A DNA stretch of 15,039 nt, taken from Methylococcales bacterium. GTDB lineage: Bacteria; Pseudomonadota; Gammaproteobacteria; Methylococcales; Methylomonadaceae. Shown here piece after piece: positions 8,601-14,912 of the stretch. The stretch is taken from NCBI GenBank assembly GCA_023144875.1, contig JAGLEW010000033.1, forward strand, positions 1 to 15,039, in the 5' to 3' direction. How positions within the stretch are numbered: the first letter of the stretch is position 1; every line of letters starts with the position of its first letter. A program made the translations under genes and the position numbers. The notes beneath the pieces were generated by a model, which saw only the letters and a list, made by a program, of their open reading frames with translations, made no database searches and was not told the DNA's origin.

Positions 8601-11059
8601 ATGGGTTCATCGGTCATTTTGATATATTCGCGTACCGAAACATTACCAAACGTATGCCCAGCCCCTTCTTGACGCTCTTTAAATAAGCCTAGAAAAGGAA
8701 TATCTTGTTCGGCTTTAATACTTAACGCTTTGTTATGCCATTCGGTCGCGCTGGTTGCTAAATCAAGGTATTGAACACCTCCCACTGAGGCATGAATATT
8801 AGGGAAATAGCGATTAAGTTTAGGCTCATTCGTATCTAAATAATTTGACTCAAAAAATTCACCGCCAATATAACTTTCAGCGGTACATAGACCAAATTTT
8901 CCCATCGTTTTCATCAATGATTTAGCCACCCCTTTTTGAAAATTATCCAAGGCGAGTTGCTGTGCAGTTTCATCTTGATATTGCGTGATTACTCGATTGT
9001 GAATGCTCAACGGGCAAACGGCAGAAGCACCAAAACCTAAAATCGTTGCAACATCGTGTGGACTTGCCACTTGCCCTGTTTCTGCAATTAATGATGAATT
9101 AAAGCGTAAGCCTTGTTTCACCAAATGTTGATTGGTTGCCGAGATCATTAAAATAGCAGGAATCGCCGCCTTTTCCATCGAAATTTCTTTATCACTAAGC
9201 ACGATAATACCGATATTATCACGCGCGGCTTGCTCAACCTGCTGACAAACCTCTGCAAGCGCTTGGTCTAAATTCTCTGCATTAATACTTGGGTCACTGT
9301 AATTAGGGGTGTACAACATTTTTATCGTCGCAACACCGACCGCTTGTTGCTTATAAATTTGCGCGAGCTGAGAGCGCTGTAATACGGGCGATTCAATGAC
9401 TAATTGCTTCGAATTGGTTTCTGAAAAATTAGGTTTTGCACCTAATGCCACCCGTAAAGTCATGCCATCGCTTTCACGCAAAGAGTCCAGCGGTGGATTA
9501 GTCACTTGTGCAAACCGTTGACTAAAATACCGCGACATACCCCCTTCTGCCTTGGATAACGCATTTGGCGTCAACCCATAACCCATTGCCGATACTTTTT
9601 CTAACCCCGCTTGTAACATAGGATCGAGCAAAAACTTAAAACTTTCTTGATTTAAAGAATAAGCCGTATGCTGCTGATCAATGCTAAAATTATGCGCATT
9701 ATCAATATGTGGTAAGGTAATTTTGTCTAACTCAGAAAGATGAATACAACTGTCTGCCAATAATTTTTTATACTCTTTTTCTTGGGCGAGTTTCTCCATC
9801 ACTTGATGGCTGTTATACGATTCTTGAGTTTCATGATCGAAATACAACATACCGCCCGCTTCAATACGACCACGCTTTAGAACCTCTTCAGGAGGGAAAT
9901 CAATTTGCCCCGCCTCAGACATAACCGCTAAATACTCATCCGTTTCCACTGTTCTCAAAGGACGTAATCCTAAACGATCCAATCGTGCGCCCACCCGAAT
10001 ACCATCGTTAAAAATAATCGCCGCAGGGCCATCACTTTTTTCTTCGTACAAGCTAAAATATTCCAGCATCGCTCGTACTTCTTCGGACAATGACCCATCA
10101 TTTTCCCAAGCAGGCGGCATCATCGCTAAAATAGCCGTGACAATATCTAGTCCATCTTCATTAATACGACGAGTTAAGGTTTGATCTAAACGCCCTGAAT
10201 CGGATTGACCTTTAGGAAAAGCTAGGGTTTTATTATGATGAGTGGCAATTGCTTGTTCACTAAGTCGGTTTTTCTTATCTGTATTTAATTCCCCATTATG
10301 GGACATATACCGAAAGGGTTGAGCCATCATGGTTGCAGGCTCAGTATTAGTCGAAAAACGAGTATGAAAAAACAAGGTACTAATTTCGTGATCCAGATCG
10401 TACAAGTCAATAAAGTAAGGTATCACTTCATTCGAATTTAAACGCGCTTTGTACACTTGCGTGCGTGAACTCATCGACAAAGGGTAAAACCCTTGTAAAA
10501 TTTCATTCGTAAAGCCTTCCGCTTCTATCATGACCAATACTTCTTGAATAAGGCTTTCAAAAGTATCATGTGATGCGGTTTTTAACGATTCAGGTCGCTC
10601 AAAAATCACCTGTTTAATCGGTAATTGCGCTTTTACAGCCGCCGCATTAATAATATCAAAATCGACAGGCACATCACGCCAAACAATATTTAAAAAATTA
10701 TAGTTGTTTAAATATTTTTCAACTAAAAGCCGCGCATCTGAATCATGGTGCTCGTGATCTTCAGGAAAAAAGAAATTAGCAACGCCAAACTGCCCCAGCT
10801 CAAGCGCATCATTTTTAGTGACCTTACGAAAAAATTTCAATGATAAATCAATATTAACACCTGCGCCATCGCCAATACCTTCGGCACTCATACCACCACG
10901 ATGCGGAATAGTGCAAAGCGCTTCATGAGCTTTTAATAATACATCATGAGTTTGTCGACTTTGTTTATGGGTAATGAACCCTACTCCGCAGCTGTCCTGC
11001 GATAAATCAGCGTTATAAAGCATTTTTTGAGTGTCTGTATTTTGAAAATGATTAATCAT
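5633..11059 (-). CDS. gltB: Long, divergent glutamate synthase large chain (GltB-type, glutamine amidotransferase plus FMN synthase domains)
   Basis: GOGAT large chains take ammonia from glutamine and add it to 2-oxoglutarate to make glutamate, with reducing power brought by a GltD subunit or ferredoxin. Domains in order: class II amidotransferase with nucleophile C24 (DSCGVGFI; the first 23 residues are the likely propeptide), HRGG and GDGAG motifs; a central domain (about 470-790); the FMN/Fe-S synthase domain (about 1000-1390) with GEGGEHSSRFG, PGEGGQLPAMKV, SPPPHHDTYSIEDL; and the C-terminal GXGXG beta-helix (about 1420-1550). At 1808 residues it exceeds the usual ~1500 because about 255 mostly helical residues follow the GXGXG domain. 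The Fe-S cysteines are C1245, C1251 and C1255 (C-x5-C-x3-C, not the usual x5/x4), and the common GHDGGTG loop reads AGNTGGTG (1167-1174). No gltD lies nearby. The start has AGAGA a few bases upstream. The family is certain; the exact reaction is less so. Confidence 0.88.
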   Translation of the reverse strand: MINHFQNTDTQKMLYNADLSQDSCGVGFITHKQSRQTHDVLLKAHEALCTIPHRGGMSAEGIGDGAGVNIDLSLKFFRKVTKNDALELGQFGVANFFFPEDHEHHDSDARLLVEKYLNNYNFLNIVWRDVPVDFDIINAAAVKAQLPIKQVIFERPESLKTASHDTFESLIQEVLVMIEAEGFTNEILQGFYPLSMSSRTQVYKARLNSNEVIPYFIDLYDLDHEISTLFFHTRFSTNTEPATMMAQPFRYMSHNGELNTDKKNRLSEQAIATHHNKTLAFPKGQSDSGRLDQTLTRRINEDGLDIVTAILAMMPPAWENDGSLSEEVRAMLEYFSLYEEKSDGPAAIIFNDGIRVGARLDRLGLRPLRTVETDEYLAVMSEAGQIDFPPEEVLKRGRIEAGGMLYFDHETQESYNSHQVMEKLAQEKEYKKLLADSCIHLSELDKITLPHIDNAHNFSIDQQHTAYSLNQESFKFLLDPMLQAGLEKVSAMGYGLTPNALSKAEGGMSRYFSQRFAQVTNPPLDSLRESDGMTLRVALGAKPNFSETNSKQLVIESPVLQRSQLAQIYKQQAVGVATIKMLYTPNYSDPSINAENLDQALAEVCQQVEQAARDNIGIIVLSDKEISMEKAAIPAILMISATNQHLVKQGLRFNSSLIAETGQVASPHDVATILGFGASAVCPLSIHNRVITQYQDETAQQLALDNFQKGVAKSLMKTMGKFGLCTAESYIGGEFFESNYLDTNEPKLNRYFPNIHASVGGVQYLDLATSATEWHNKALSIKAEQDIPFLGLFKERQEGAGHTFGNVSVREYIKMTDEPILYIPQQQATIASDTAYTDFGYKKRTPEQIDTFGITPAYRSFVKNLYLERDSRPAALRDVIAFPSDLSKANVSQDFDAILNQQNLRGNNNYLIRGLKVHATAENFQIRFTENNSDERLYELSTHFEKRFGAENLKITVDRDEMRLSVINNAFVLGYFTSIKAAPEAIELKAVQPAHEITATLASGAMSHGALLSEAHEAVAMGTNIAGAMSNSGEGGEHSSRFGTLKSSKIKQFASGRFGVWAGYLADSNCEEIEIKIAQGAKPGEGGQLPAMKVSVEIASLRGGTPKVELVSPPPHHDTYSIEDLGQLIHDAKAARVKVVVKLVSSEGIGTIAVGVAKAGADVINVAGNTGGTGAAAVTSLKHTGRSPEIGIAEVHQALALNGLRDKVILRCSAAHQSGMDVVKSAILGGDSFEFGTTALMMLRCVMAKNCNVKCPAGLTTTHEEYKGDARVLAQYFMNLAHEVREILADLGYKSLQSIRGKADLLHLIDHPSMVGQLNFTDLLAQVDVVKISEPIYLEANFSIDDLIIQRVKTELIEQKKSQIIVEGTEFKLNNLNKTVGGQTAIDIERLLHYELTDEQRAVLPIIYTNQHERHYFAPDSLVVKTTGSAGQSYAAFLNDGMQFEHTGTCNDGVGKTMCGGTVIVKSPGGGSTRSGENVLIGNFALFGASGGKAFINGEGGDRFAVRNSGAMAVIEGVGDFGCEYMINGTILNLGGFGKGFCTGMSGGNAYQYDPENRLKDLYDKTSVEMRCLSDETEITKTHEQFILAMLQQHIDYTQSEKAQTILNNWQTERQHFFIAIPLFLYKTQTAEHLKASLDRKGMIDELAVHFSQQQIKEVKEAYQKDEALFNGAIPDYGDIDSQLSFKLINSFAVIHKAEKLTSNLAQAFKLITQRPRKLQDTLAKSIRDAYGNYTDEQLASLLAHKRIQDYKAALINRDVQSINSIGSTAWIIRQDKINQQALKGLTSVDEYLAGQVSLDIVQVMMEK

Positions 11060-11304
11060 ATTTCTCTAATTTTATCAAAACTATCCGTGATAGTTAGCGA
11101 ACGGCATCATGTTTTTTACACGACATCAGAAAGTTCTGGCATTATAGAGAGATTCAAAGAATCTTTTATAAAAAAAGTAATTAAGAAGTAAACGTTCACC
11201 TCTCACATGAATTTTTTAGAGCGAAACCTTCCAATTTTATCACATTATATAGTAAATGAATAAAACGAATGAGCCTTTCAAAAACTTAACTTAAATGAAC
11301 TCAA
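11060..11304. promoter_or_regulatory. Divergent intergenic region between gltB and the UbiF-like gene
   Basis: These 245 AT-rich bases must hold the promoters of both flanking genes, since they diverge. On the minus strand a perfect TATAAT lies at 11141-11146, about 80 bases before the gltB start, but no good -35 hexamer sits 16-18 bases upstream of it. On the plus strand TATAGT at 11248-11253 is a possible -10 for the ubiF-like gene, again without a recognisable -35. I find no sigma-54 type GG/GC element, although gltB genes are often nitrogen regulated. No RNA gene or short ORF with a ribosome site is evident. Confidence 0.5.
11141..11164 (-). promoter_or_regulatory. Candidate gltB -10 hexamer with adjoining 15-base palindrome
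   Basis: The minus strand reads TATAAT at 11141-11146. Three bases upstream of it (11150-11164) is a perfect palindrome with arms AGATTC and GAATCT around AAA/TTT. A repressor or activator bound there would cover the spacer of a promoter driving gltB. Arms of six bases can arise by chance in AT-rich DNA, so this is a weak call. Confidence 0.3.
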
Positions 11305-12537
11305 ATGACTGAAAATTTCGATATTATTATAGTTGGCGGGGGTATGGTCGGTGCCGCAGTCGCCTGTGGTCTTGGTAACAGCCCTTTAAAAGTTGGGATT
11401 ATAGAAAAAAATATTCCACATGATTTTTCAACAGAACAACCACATGACTTACGTGTTTCAGCATTAAGCATTGCCTCTAAAAATATTTTAGCAACTGTGG
11501 GCGCATGGGACGGTATTTTAAAACGCCGTGTTTGCCCATTTAAACGGATGCGAGTTTTTGAAACCACAGGCGATACCGAATTTTGCAGTGATGATATTAA
11601 TCACGATGAATTAGGTTTTATTGTCGAAAATAGAATAACCCAACTGTCTTTATTAGAAAGGCTGCAACAATTCACCAATGTTAAACTTTTTGCACCCCTC
11701 GGTATTAAAAATATTGACTACTCCTTAACCGAAACTCGACTGGAACTTGACGATGGTCAACAATTAACTACCAAAGTATTAGTCGCCGCCGATGGGGGAC
11801 AATCTCGCATTCGTCAAAGCGCGGGCTTAGGTGTCACCAGTTGGGACTATCAACAACACGCTATGGTGATTTATATTGAAACGGATTACCCTCAGCAAGA
11901 CATTACATGGCAACGCTTTACCCCCACAGGTCCTCAAGCCTTTTTACCACTTTCTGATAATCATGGTTCCATTGTTTGGTATCATTCTGCCGATGAAATA
12001 AGACGACTAAAATCACTGTCTAAAACCGCTTTATTACACGAGCTAACCGCTGCTTTCCCTGATTGCTTAGGCAAAGTAAATCAAATTTTAGGGGTCGCAA
12101 GCTTTCCATTAAAACGCCAACATGCACAACGTTATGTCAAACAAGGTATAGCTTTAGTCGGTGATGCGGCACACATGATCAATCCGCTTGCAGGACAGGG
12201 GGTGAACATTGGCTTATTAGATGCCGCCGCCTTAGCCGAAACTCTCACTAATGCGCATCAAAAAGGTGAAAATATAGCGGATTTAGCCGTTTTAAAACGC
12301 TACGAACGTCACCGCCGCCATGAAAATTTAAAAATGATGACAGTAATGGACGTATTTTATCGCGTCTTTAGCAACCAAATCACCCCCGTAAAATTTTTAC
12401 GCAATCTAAGCTTAGGACTTGCGGAACGTATTTTACCTGTTAAACATAAAGTCATGAAAGCGGCGATGGGACTGGAAGGAAAATTACCTAAACTCGCCCG
12501 AGGCGTAGCACTTCATCAAAAAAGATCGAATTTTTAA
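11305..12537 (+). CDS. ubiF: UbiH/UbiF/VisC-family FAD-dependent ubiquinone biosynthesis hydroxylase, most like UbiF
   Basis: Predicted to be a flavin monooxygenase hydroxylating the benzoquinol ring of a ubiquinone precursor, using O2 and reduced FAD, in the membrane-associated Ubi complex. The 410-residue protein shows all three family signatures: the dinucleotide motif IIIVGGGMVG (7-16), the DG motif ADGGQSRIR (162-170) and the GD motif GDAAHMINPLAGQGVNIG (286-303). Segments TWQRFTPTGPQAFLPL (201-216) and IVWYHSADEIRRL (223-235) resemble E. coli UbiF (C6 hydroxylase) more than UbiH or UbiI, but the paralogues are similar and the position specificity is uncertain. The ATG has only a poor ribosome site. 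E. coli UbiF has about 391 residues; the extra C-terminal residues here are encoded in DNA that overlaps, in the opposite sense, the end of the lipoprotein gene. Confidence 0.88.
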   Translation: MTENFDIIIVGGGMVGAAVACGLGNSPLKVGIIEKNIPHDFSTEQPHDLRVSALSIASKNILATVGAWDGILKRRVCPFKRMRVFETTGDTEFCSDDINHDELGFIVENRITQLSLLERLQQFTNVKLFAPLGIKNIDYSLTETRLELDDGQQLTTKVLVAADGGQSRIRQSAGLGVTSWDYQQHAMVIYIETDYPQQDITWQRFTPTGPQAFLPLSDNHGSIVWYHSADEIRRLKSLSKTALLHELTAAFPDCLGKVNQILGVASFPLKRQHAQRYVKQGIALVGDAAHMINPLAGQGVNIGLLDAAALAETLTNAHQKGENIADLAVLKRYERHRRHENLKMMTVMDVFYRVFSNQITPVKFLRNLSLGLAERILPVKHKVMKAAMGLEGKLPKLARGVALHQKRSNF

Positions 12538-13144
12538 ATGAAAGACGTTTCGCTTTCCAGTATTTTTTAGACCAATAACTATTATTAAGACTGGATTTTG
12601 TGACCCCCTTACTGGCAGAGGCATGAATAAATTTATTATCTTTTAAATAAATCCCCACATGCCTTGTACGTCGACTGGTCTTAAAAAAAACCAAATCGCC
12701 CGTTTTTAATTTGCTTTTCGAGATTGTTTTGCCTCGTTTTACTTGCCCATAGGTATTACGAGGAAGTCGGAAATTAAATTGCTTTTTAAACGCTTGTTGC
12801 ACAAAAGCCGAGCAATCAATTCCGCGGCGACTAGTACCCCCTAATCGGTATTTAACAAAACGCCATTGTTTAAGATACGCTTCCAGTAAAGCCACTGAAC
12901 GCAATACCGTCTTTTCTTCTGCGGTCAGAATAGGAATAGAACATTCTTGTGGATTTAATAAAATTTTTTTAACAAATAATGATTTTTCTTTAACTTCTGG
13001 TTTTTTCTGAGATATTTTTTTAGTAATCTTATTTAGAGACTGTTTTTTTTGGGTTTTGGGTGTATTTTGAACTAACTCTAATTTTTGGGCGCTTGTACAT
13101 CCAACTAAAAACAGGACAATAGGCAGGACTAAAATTTTAACCAT
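12488..13144 (-). CDS. NlpC/P60-family lipoprotein, predicted peptidoglycan endopeptidase (MepS-like)
   Basis: A predicted cell-wall hydrolase that cuts peptide cross-links or stems of peptidoglycan and is anchored to a membrane by lipid. The 218-residue protein has a signal peptide ending in the lipobox LVGC, with C16 the lipidated cysteine. A Lys-rich, low-complexity linker (about 28-60) follows, then the NlpC/P60 domain from about 80 on. The catalytic triad is C111 (GIDCSAF), H162 (RHVGIY) and H174 (KFIHAS); these 51- and 12-residue spacings equal those of E. coli MepS. LPRNTYGQ (127-134) and KTGDLVFF (147-154) are also typical. The last 20 or so residues (from about 200) fall beyond the usual domain end and overlap the ubiF-like gene. 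No operon partner is visible: the gene is convergent with ubiF and divergent from the transporter. Confidence 0.92.
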   Translation of the reverse strand: MVKILVLPIVLFLVGCTSAQKLELVQNTPKTQKKQSLNKITKKISQKKPEVKEKSLFVKKILLNPQECSIPILTAEEKTVLRSVALLEAYLKQWRFVKYRLGGTSRRGIDCSAFVQQAFKKQFNFRLPRNTYGQVKRGKTISKSKLKTGDLVFFKTSRRTRHVGIYLKDNKFIHASASKGVTKSSLNNSYWSKKYWKAKRLSFKNSIFFDEVLRLGRV

Positions 13145-13426
13145 TCACTCTACTTTCAAAAAATTATCGCTAACAATTTCGTTAACTAAGGCCTAAAGAG
13201 TCTAGCAAAATTCTTTAGAGCGGCAAATAAATAGCCTTATAATTATCCCATTCAATCCTTTATTTTTATAATTTTAATAAACGATTATTACGATATAAAA
13301 TAGTTTTTTTGTATATATTTTAAGGGTATAGCCTCTTTATTTTTAACATTAACCTTTCAATAAAAACCATATTTTATATTAAGGATTTAAACCGCCTACC
13401 TTGCCCCTTTTTACACATTCAAAAAA

Positions 13427-13454
13427 GCCAACGATGATAATTTCGGCTCTTGGC
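13427..13454 (+). promoter_or_regulatory. Possible leader hairpin before the transporter
   Basis: GCCAA (13427-13431) can pair with TTGGC (13450-13454), with a further CGA/TCG stack inside (13432-13434 with 13443-13445). An alternative helix pairs AGCC (13426-13429) with GGCT (13445-13448) and excludes the first. The hairpin ends 17 bases before the ribosome site. It has no U-run, so it is not an intrinsic terminator, and it matches no riboswitch I know. Confidence 0.25.
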
Positions 13455-13471
13455 AATCAAAACCACTCAAC

Positions 13472-13476
13472 GGAGG
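13472..13476 (+). promoter_or_regulatory. Ribosome binding site GGAGG fixing the transporter start
   Basis: A perfect GGAGG five bases before ATG 13482-13484. It is the best ribosome site in the window and is the reason for choosing this start over the in-frame TTG at 13401 or ATG at 13434. Confidence 0.85.
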
Positions 13477-13481
13477 ATATT

Positions 13482-14756
13482 ATGAATACTACTAAAAAAA
13501 CATTACTCTCTCAATTAGGCCCTGGACTTATGTACGCAGGGGCGGCGGTTGGTGTTTCACATTTGGTTCAATCCACCAAAGCAGGAGGCATGTTTGGCTT
13601 TGATTTAATTATTGCCATTTTAATTATTCATATCATTAAATACCCTTTTTTTGAATTTGGCCCTCGATATACGGCGGCGACAGGTCAAAATATTCTACAT
13701 GGCTATAAAAAATTAGGCCGTTGGGCGGTATGGGTTTACATAGCCATGACATTAATGTCCATGCTTATTATTCAGTCGGCAGTCACCGTTGTCACCGCAG
13801 GCTTATTAATCCATATTTTTCATTTAGAATCTTTAGGCGGATTCGAGCCACAAAAAGTCGCCGCAATCATTAGCTTTGGATTACTCGCCCTTTGTTTTTC
13901 ATTACTCGCAATGGGACACTATAAATTACTGGATAAATTAGTAAAAATCATTATTTTAATCCTATCCGTTACCTCTGTTTTTGCCGTTACCATGTTGATA
14001 TTTGATAACCCTGCTTCTTATAAAACAGCCGAGATTCAATTCTCCTTTTCAGAACACAGTCATTTAATATTTTTAGCGACGTTTTTAGGTTGGATGCCCG
14101 CGCCTATGGATATTTCAGTATGGCATTCGATTTGGGCTGAAACCGAGCTTGAAAATTCAGGTGAAAAACCGAACTTAAAGGCGGCTTTATTTGATTTTAG
14201 AGTTGGCTTTTTTGGAACGGCTGTTTTAGCCATTTGTTTTTTACTCTTAGGTGCATTAGTGATGTATGGAAGCGGTGAAACATTTAGCCCCAGCGGTGCT
14301 AAATTTGCAGGTCAATTAATGGATTTATATCAAAAATCACTCGGCAGTTGGGCATACCCGATTGTTGCAATCGCCGCCTTTACCACCATGTTTAGCACCA
14401 CATTAACCTGTTTAGATGCTTATCCACGAACATTAAGCACCTCTAGCGAATTACTTTTTCCCCAGTACATCAATCATAAAGATAAGAAAAAACACTATTT
14501 ATTTTGGCTGGCGATTACTGTCATAGGCACACTGATTATCTTATTTTTCTTTTTAACCTCCATGCAGGCAATGGTAAAAATAGCAACCTTACTTGCATTT
14601 GTGGTGGGGCCTATATTGGCAGGGCTAAACACAATGGCAATGTTTGATAAAAGTATGCCAGCCGACGCACGTCCAACAAAAAGAATGTTAATTTGGTGCT
14701 TACTCAGCCTAACACTGATGATTGGCTGTTCTATTGCCTATTTATGGTTATTATAA
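13482..14756 (+). CDS. Nramp-superfamily transporter lacking canonical metal-site motifs
   Basis: A 424-residue polytopic inner-membrane protein of the Nramp/SLC11 superfamily (LeuT-like fold), with about 11 hydrophobic segments. True Nramps import Mn2+ or Fe2+ with protons, coordinated by DPGN in helix 1 and MPH in helix 6. Here helix 1 starts with the family GPG (13-15) and aligns without gaps to Nramps through AGG (34-36), but DPGN is replaced by GVSH (24-27). The helix 6 segment reads GWMPAPMDISVWHS (203-216) with no MPH. The substrate is therefore unlikely to be bound in the classical way. Nramp-related clades with altered sites are known, including Mg2+ transporters, but I cannot place this one. 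Helix 3 onward is conventional. The gene is monocistronic as far as seen, with a strong ribosome site, and is followed by a REP-like hairpin and a CRISPR array. The name mntH should not be used. Confidence 0.85.
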   Translation: MNTTKKTLLSQLGPGLMYAGAAVGVSHLVQSTKAGGMFGFDLIIAILIIHIIKYPFFEFGPRYTAATGQNILHGYKKLGRWAVWVYIAMTLMSMLIIQSAVTVVTAGLLIHIFHLESLGGFEPQKVAAIISFGLLALCFSLLAMGHYKLLDKLVKIIILILSVTSVFAVTMLIFDNPASYKTAEIQFSFSEHSHLIFLATFLGWMPAPMDISVWHSIWAETELENSGEKPNLKAALFDFRVGFFGTAVLAICFLLLGALVMYGSGETFSPSGAKFAGQLMDLYQKSLGSWAYPIVAIAAFTTMFSTTLTCLDAYPRTLSTSSELLFPQYINHKDKKKHYLFWLAITVIGTLIILFFFLTSMQAMVKIATLLAFVVGPILAGLNTMAMFDKSMPADARPTKRMLIWCLLSLTLMIGCSIAYLWLL

Positions 14757-14912
14757 AAATCAAGTCCTATTAAACGGGCATTCAAACTCATCAGGCGACG
14801 TTATCTAATTGTTCTATTCACGTCTTTAAGCTCATTATTCTAAGCGATCATTAAATAATGGTTTCGACAAACTCAGACACAAATATACCGTGTACTGAGT
14901 CTACCGAAGGGT
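14757..14912. other. Intergenic region between transporter and CRISPR array
   Basis: No gene is seen. No GC-rich hairpin with a T-run follows the transporter, so there is no clear intrinsic terminator for it. An AT-rich inverted repeat (CATTATT 14833-14839, AATAATG 14854-14860) is followed directly by the REP-like palindrome, which fills the rest up to the first CRISPR repeat. Confidence 0.5.
14861..14911. repeat. REP-like imperfect palindrome
   Basis: An imperfect hairpin: TTCG (14863-14866) pairs with CGAA (14905-14908), ACTCAG (14871-14876) with CTGAGT (14895-14900), and ACAC (14877-14880) with GTGT (14890-14893), with one bulged A and a 9-base AT-rich loop. The arm TTTCGACAAACTCAG resembles the TTCGACAGGCTCAG arms of palindromic intergenic repeats dispersed in many bacterial genomes; that resemblance is from memory. 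In the array's direction of transcription it lies immediately after the last repeat and could stabilise or end the pre-crRNA, although no U-run follows. Confidence 0.6.

Larger units (their letters stand above)
13145..13481. promoter_or_regulatory. AT-rich divergent intergenic region and transporter leader
   Basis: This 337-base stretch separates the minus-strand lipoprotein gene from the plus-strand transporter and must hold both promoters. It is very AT-rich, especially 13255-13380. A 7-base inverted repeat (CTAAAGA 13193-13199, TCTTTAG 13212-13218) lies upstream of the lipoprotein gene. I see no convincing -35/-10 pair, no Fur or MntR box I would defend, and no tRNA or known riboswitch. 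The last 80 bases remain open in the transporter frame back to a TTG at 13401, but a strong ribosome site at 13472-13476 argues that translation begins at 13482. Confidence 0.5.

Noticed and set aside
11295..11312. Five-codon upstream ORF overlapping the UbiF-like start
   Set aside because: No ribosome site before its ATG; likely a chance ATG in AT-rich DNA.
11301..11567. Open frame on the minus strand opposite the start of the UbiF-like gene
   Set aside because: Overlaps the conserved FAD-binding motif region of the real gene and lacks its own start signals.
13193..13218. Inverted repeat CTAAAGA/TCTTTAG
   Set aside because: Seven AT-rich pairs with a 12-base loop and no U-run; neither a terminator nor a recognisable operator.
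13381..13481. Manganese (yybP-ykoY) or magnesium riboswitch before the transporter
   Set aside because: The conserved loop sequences and multi-helix layout of these classes are not present.
14833..14860. CATTATT/AATAATG inverted repeat as a transporter terminator
   Set aside because: A weak, AT-only stem with a 14-base loop and no T-run; unlikely to terminate.
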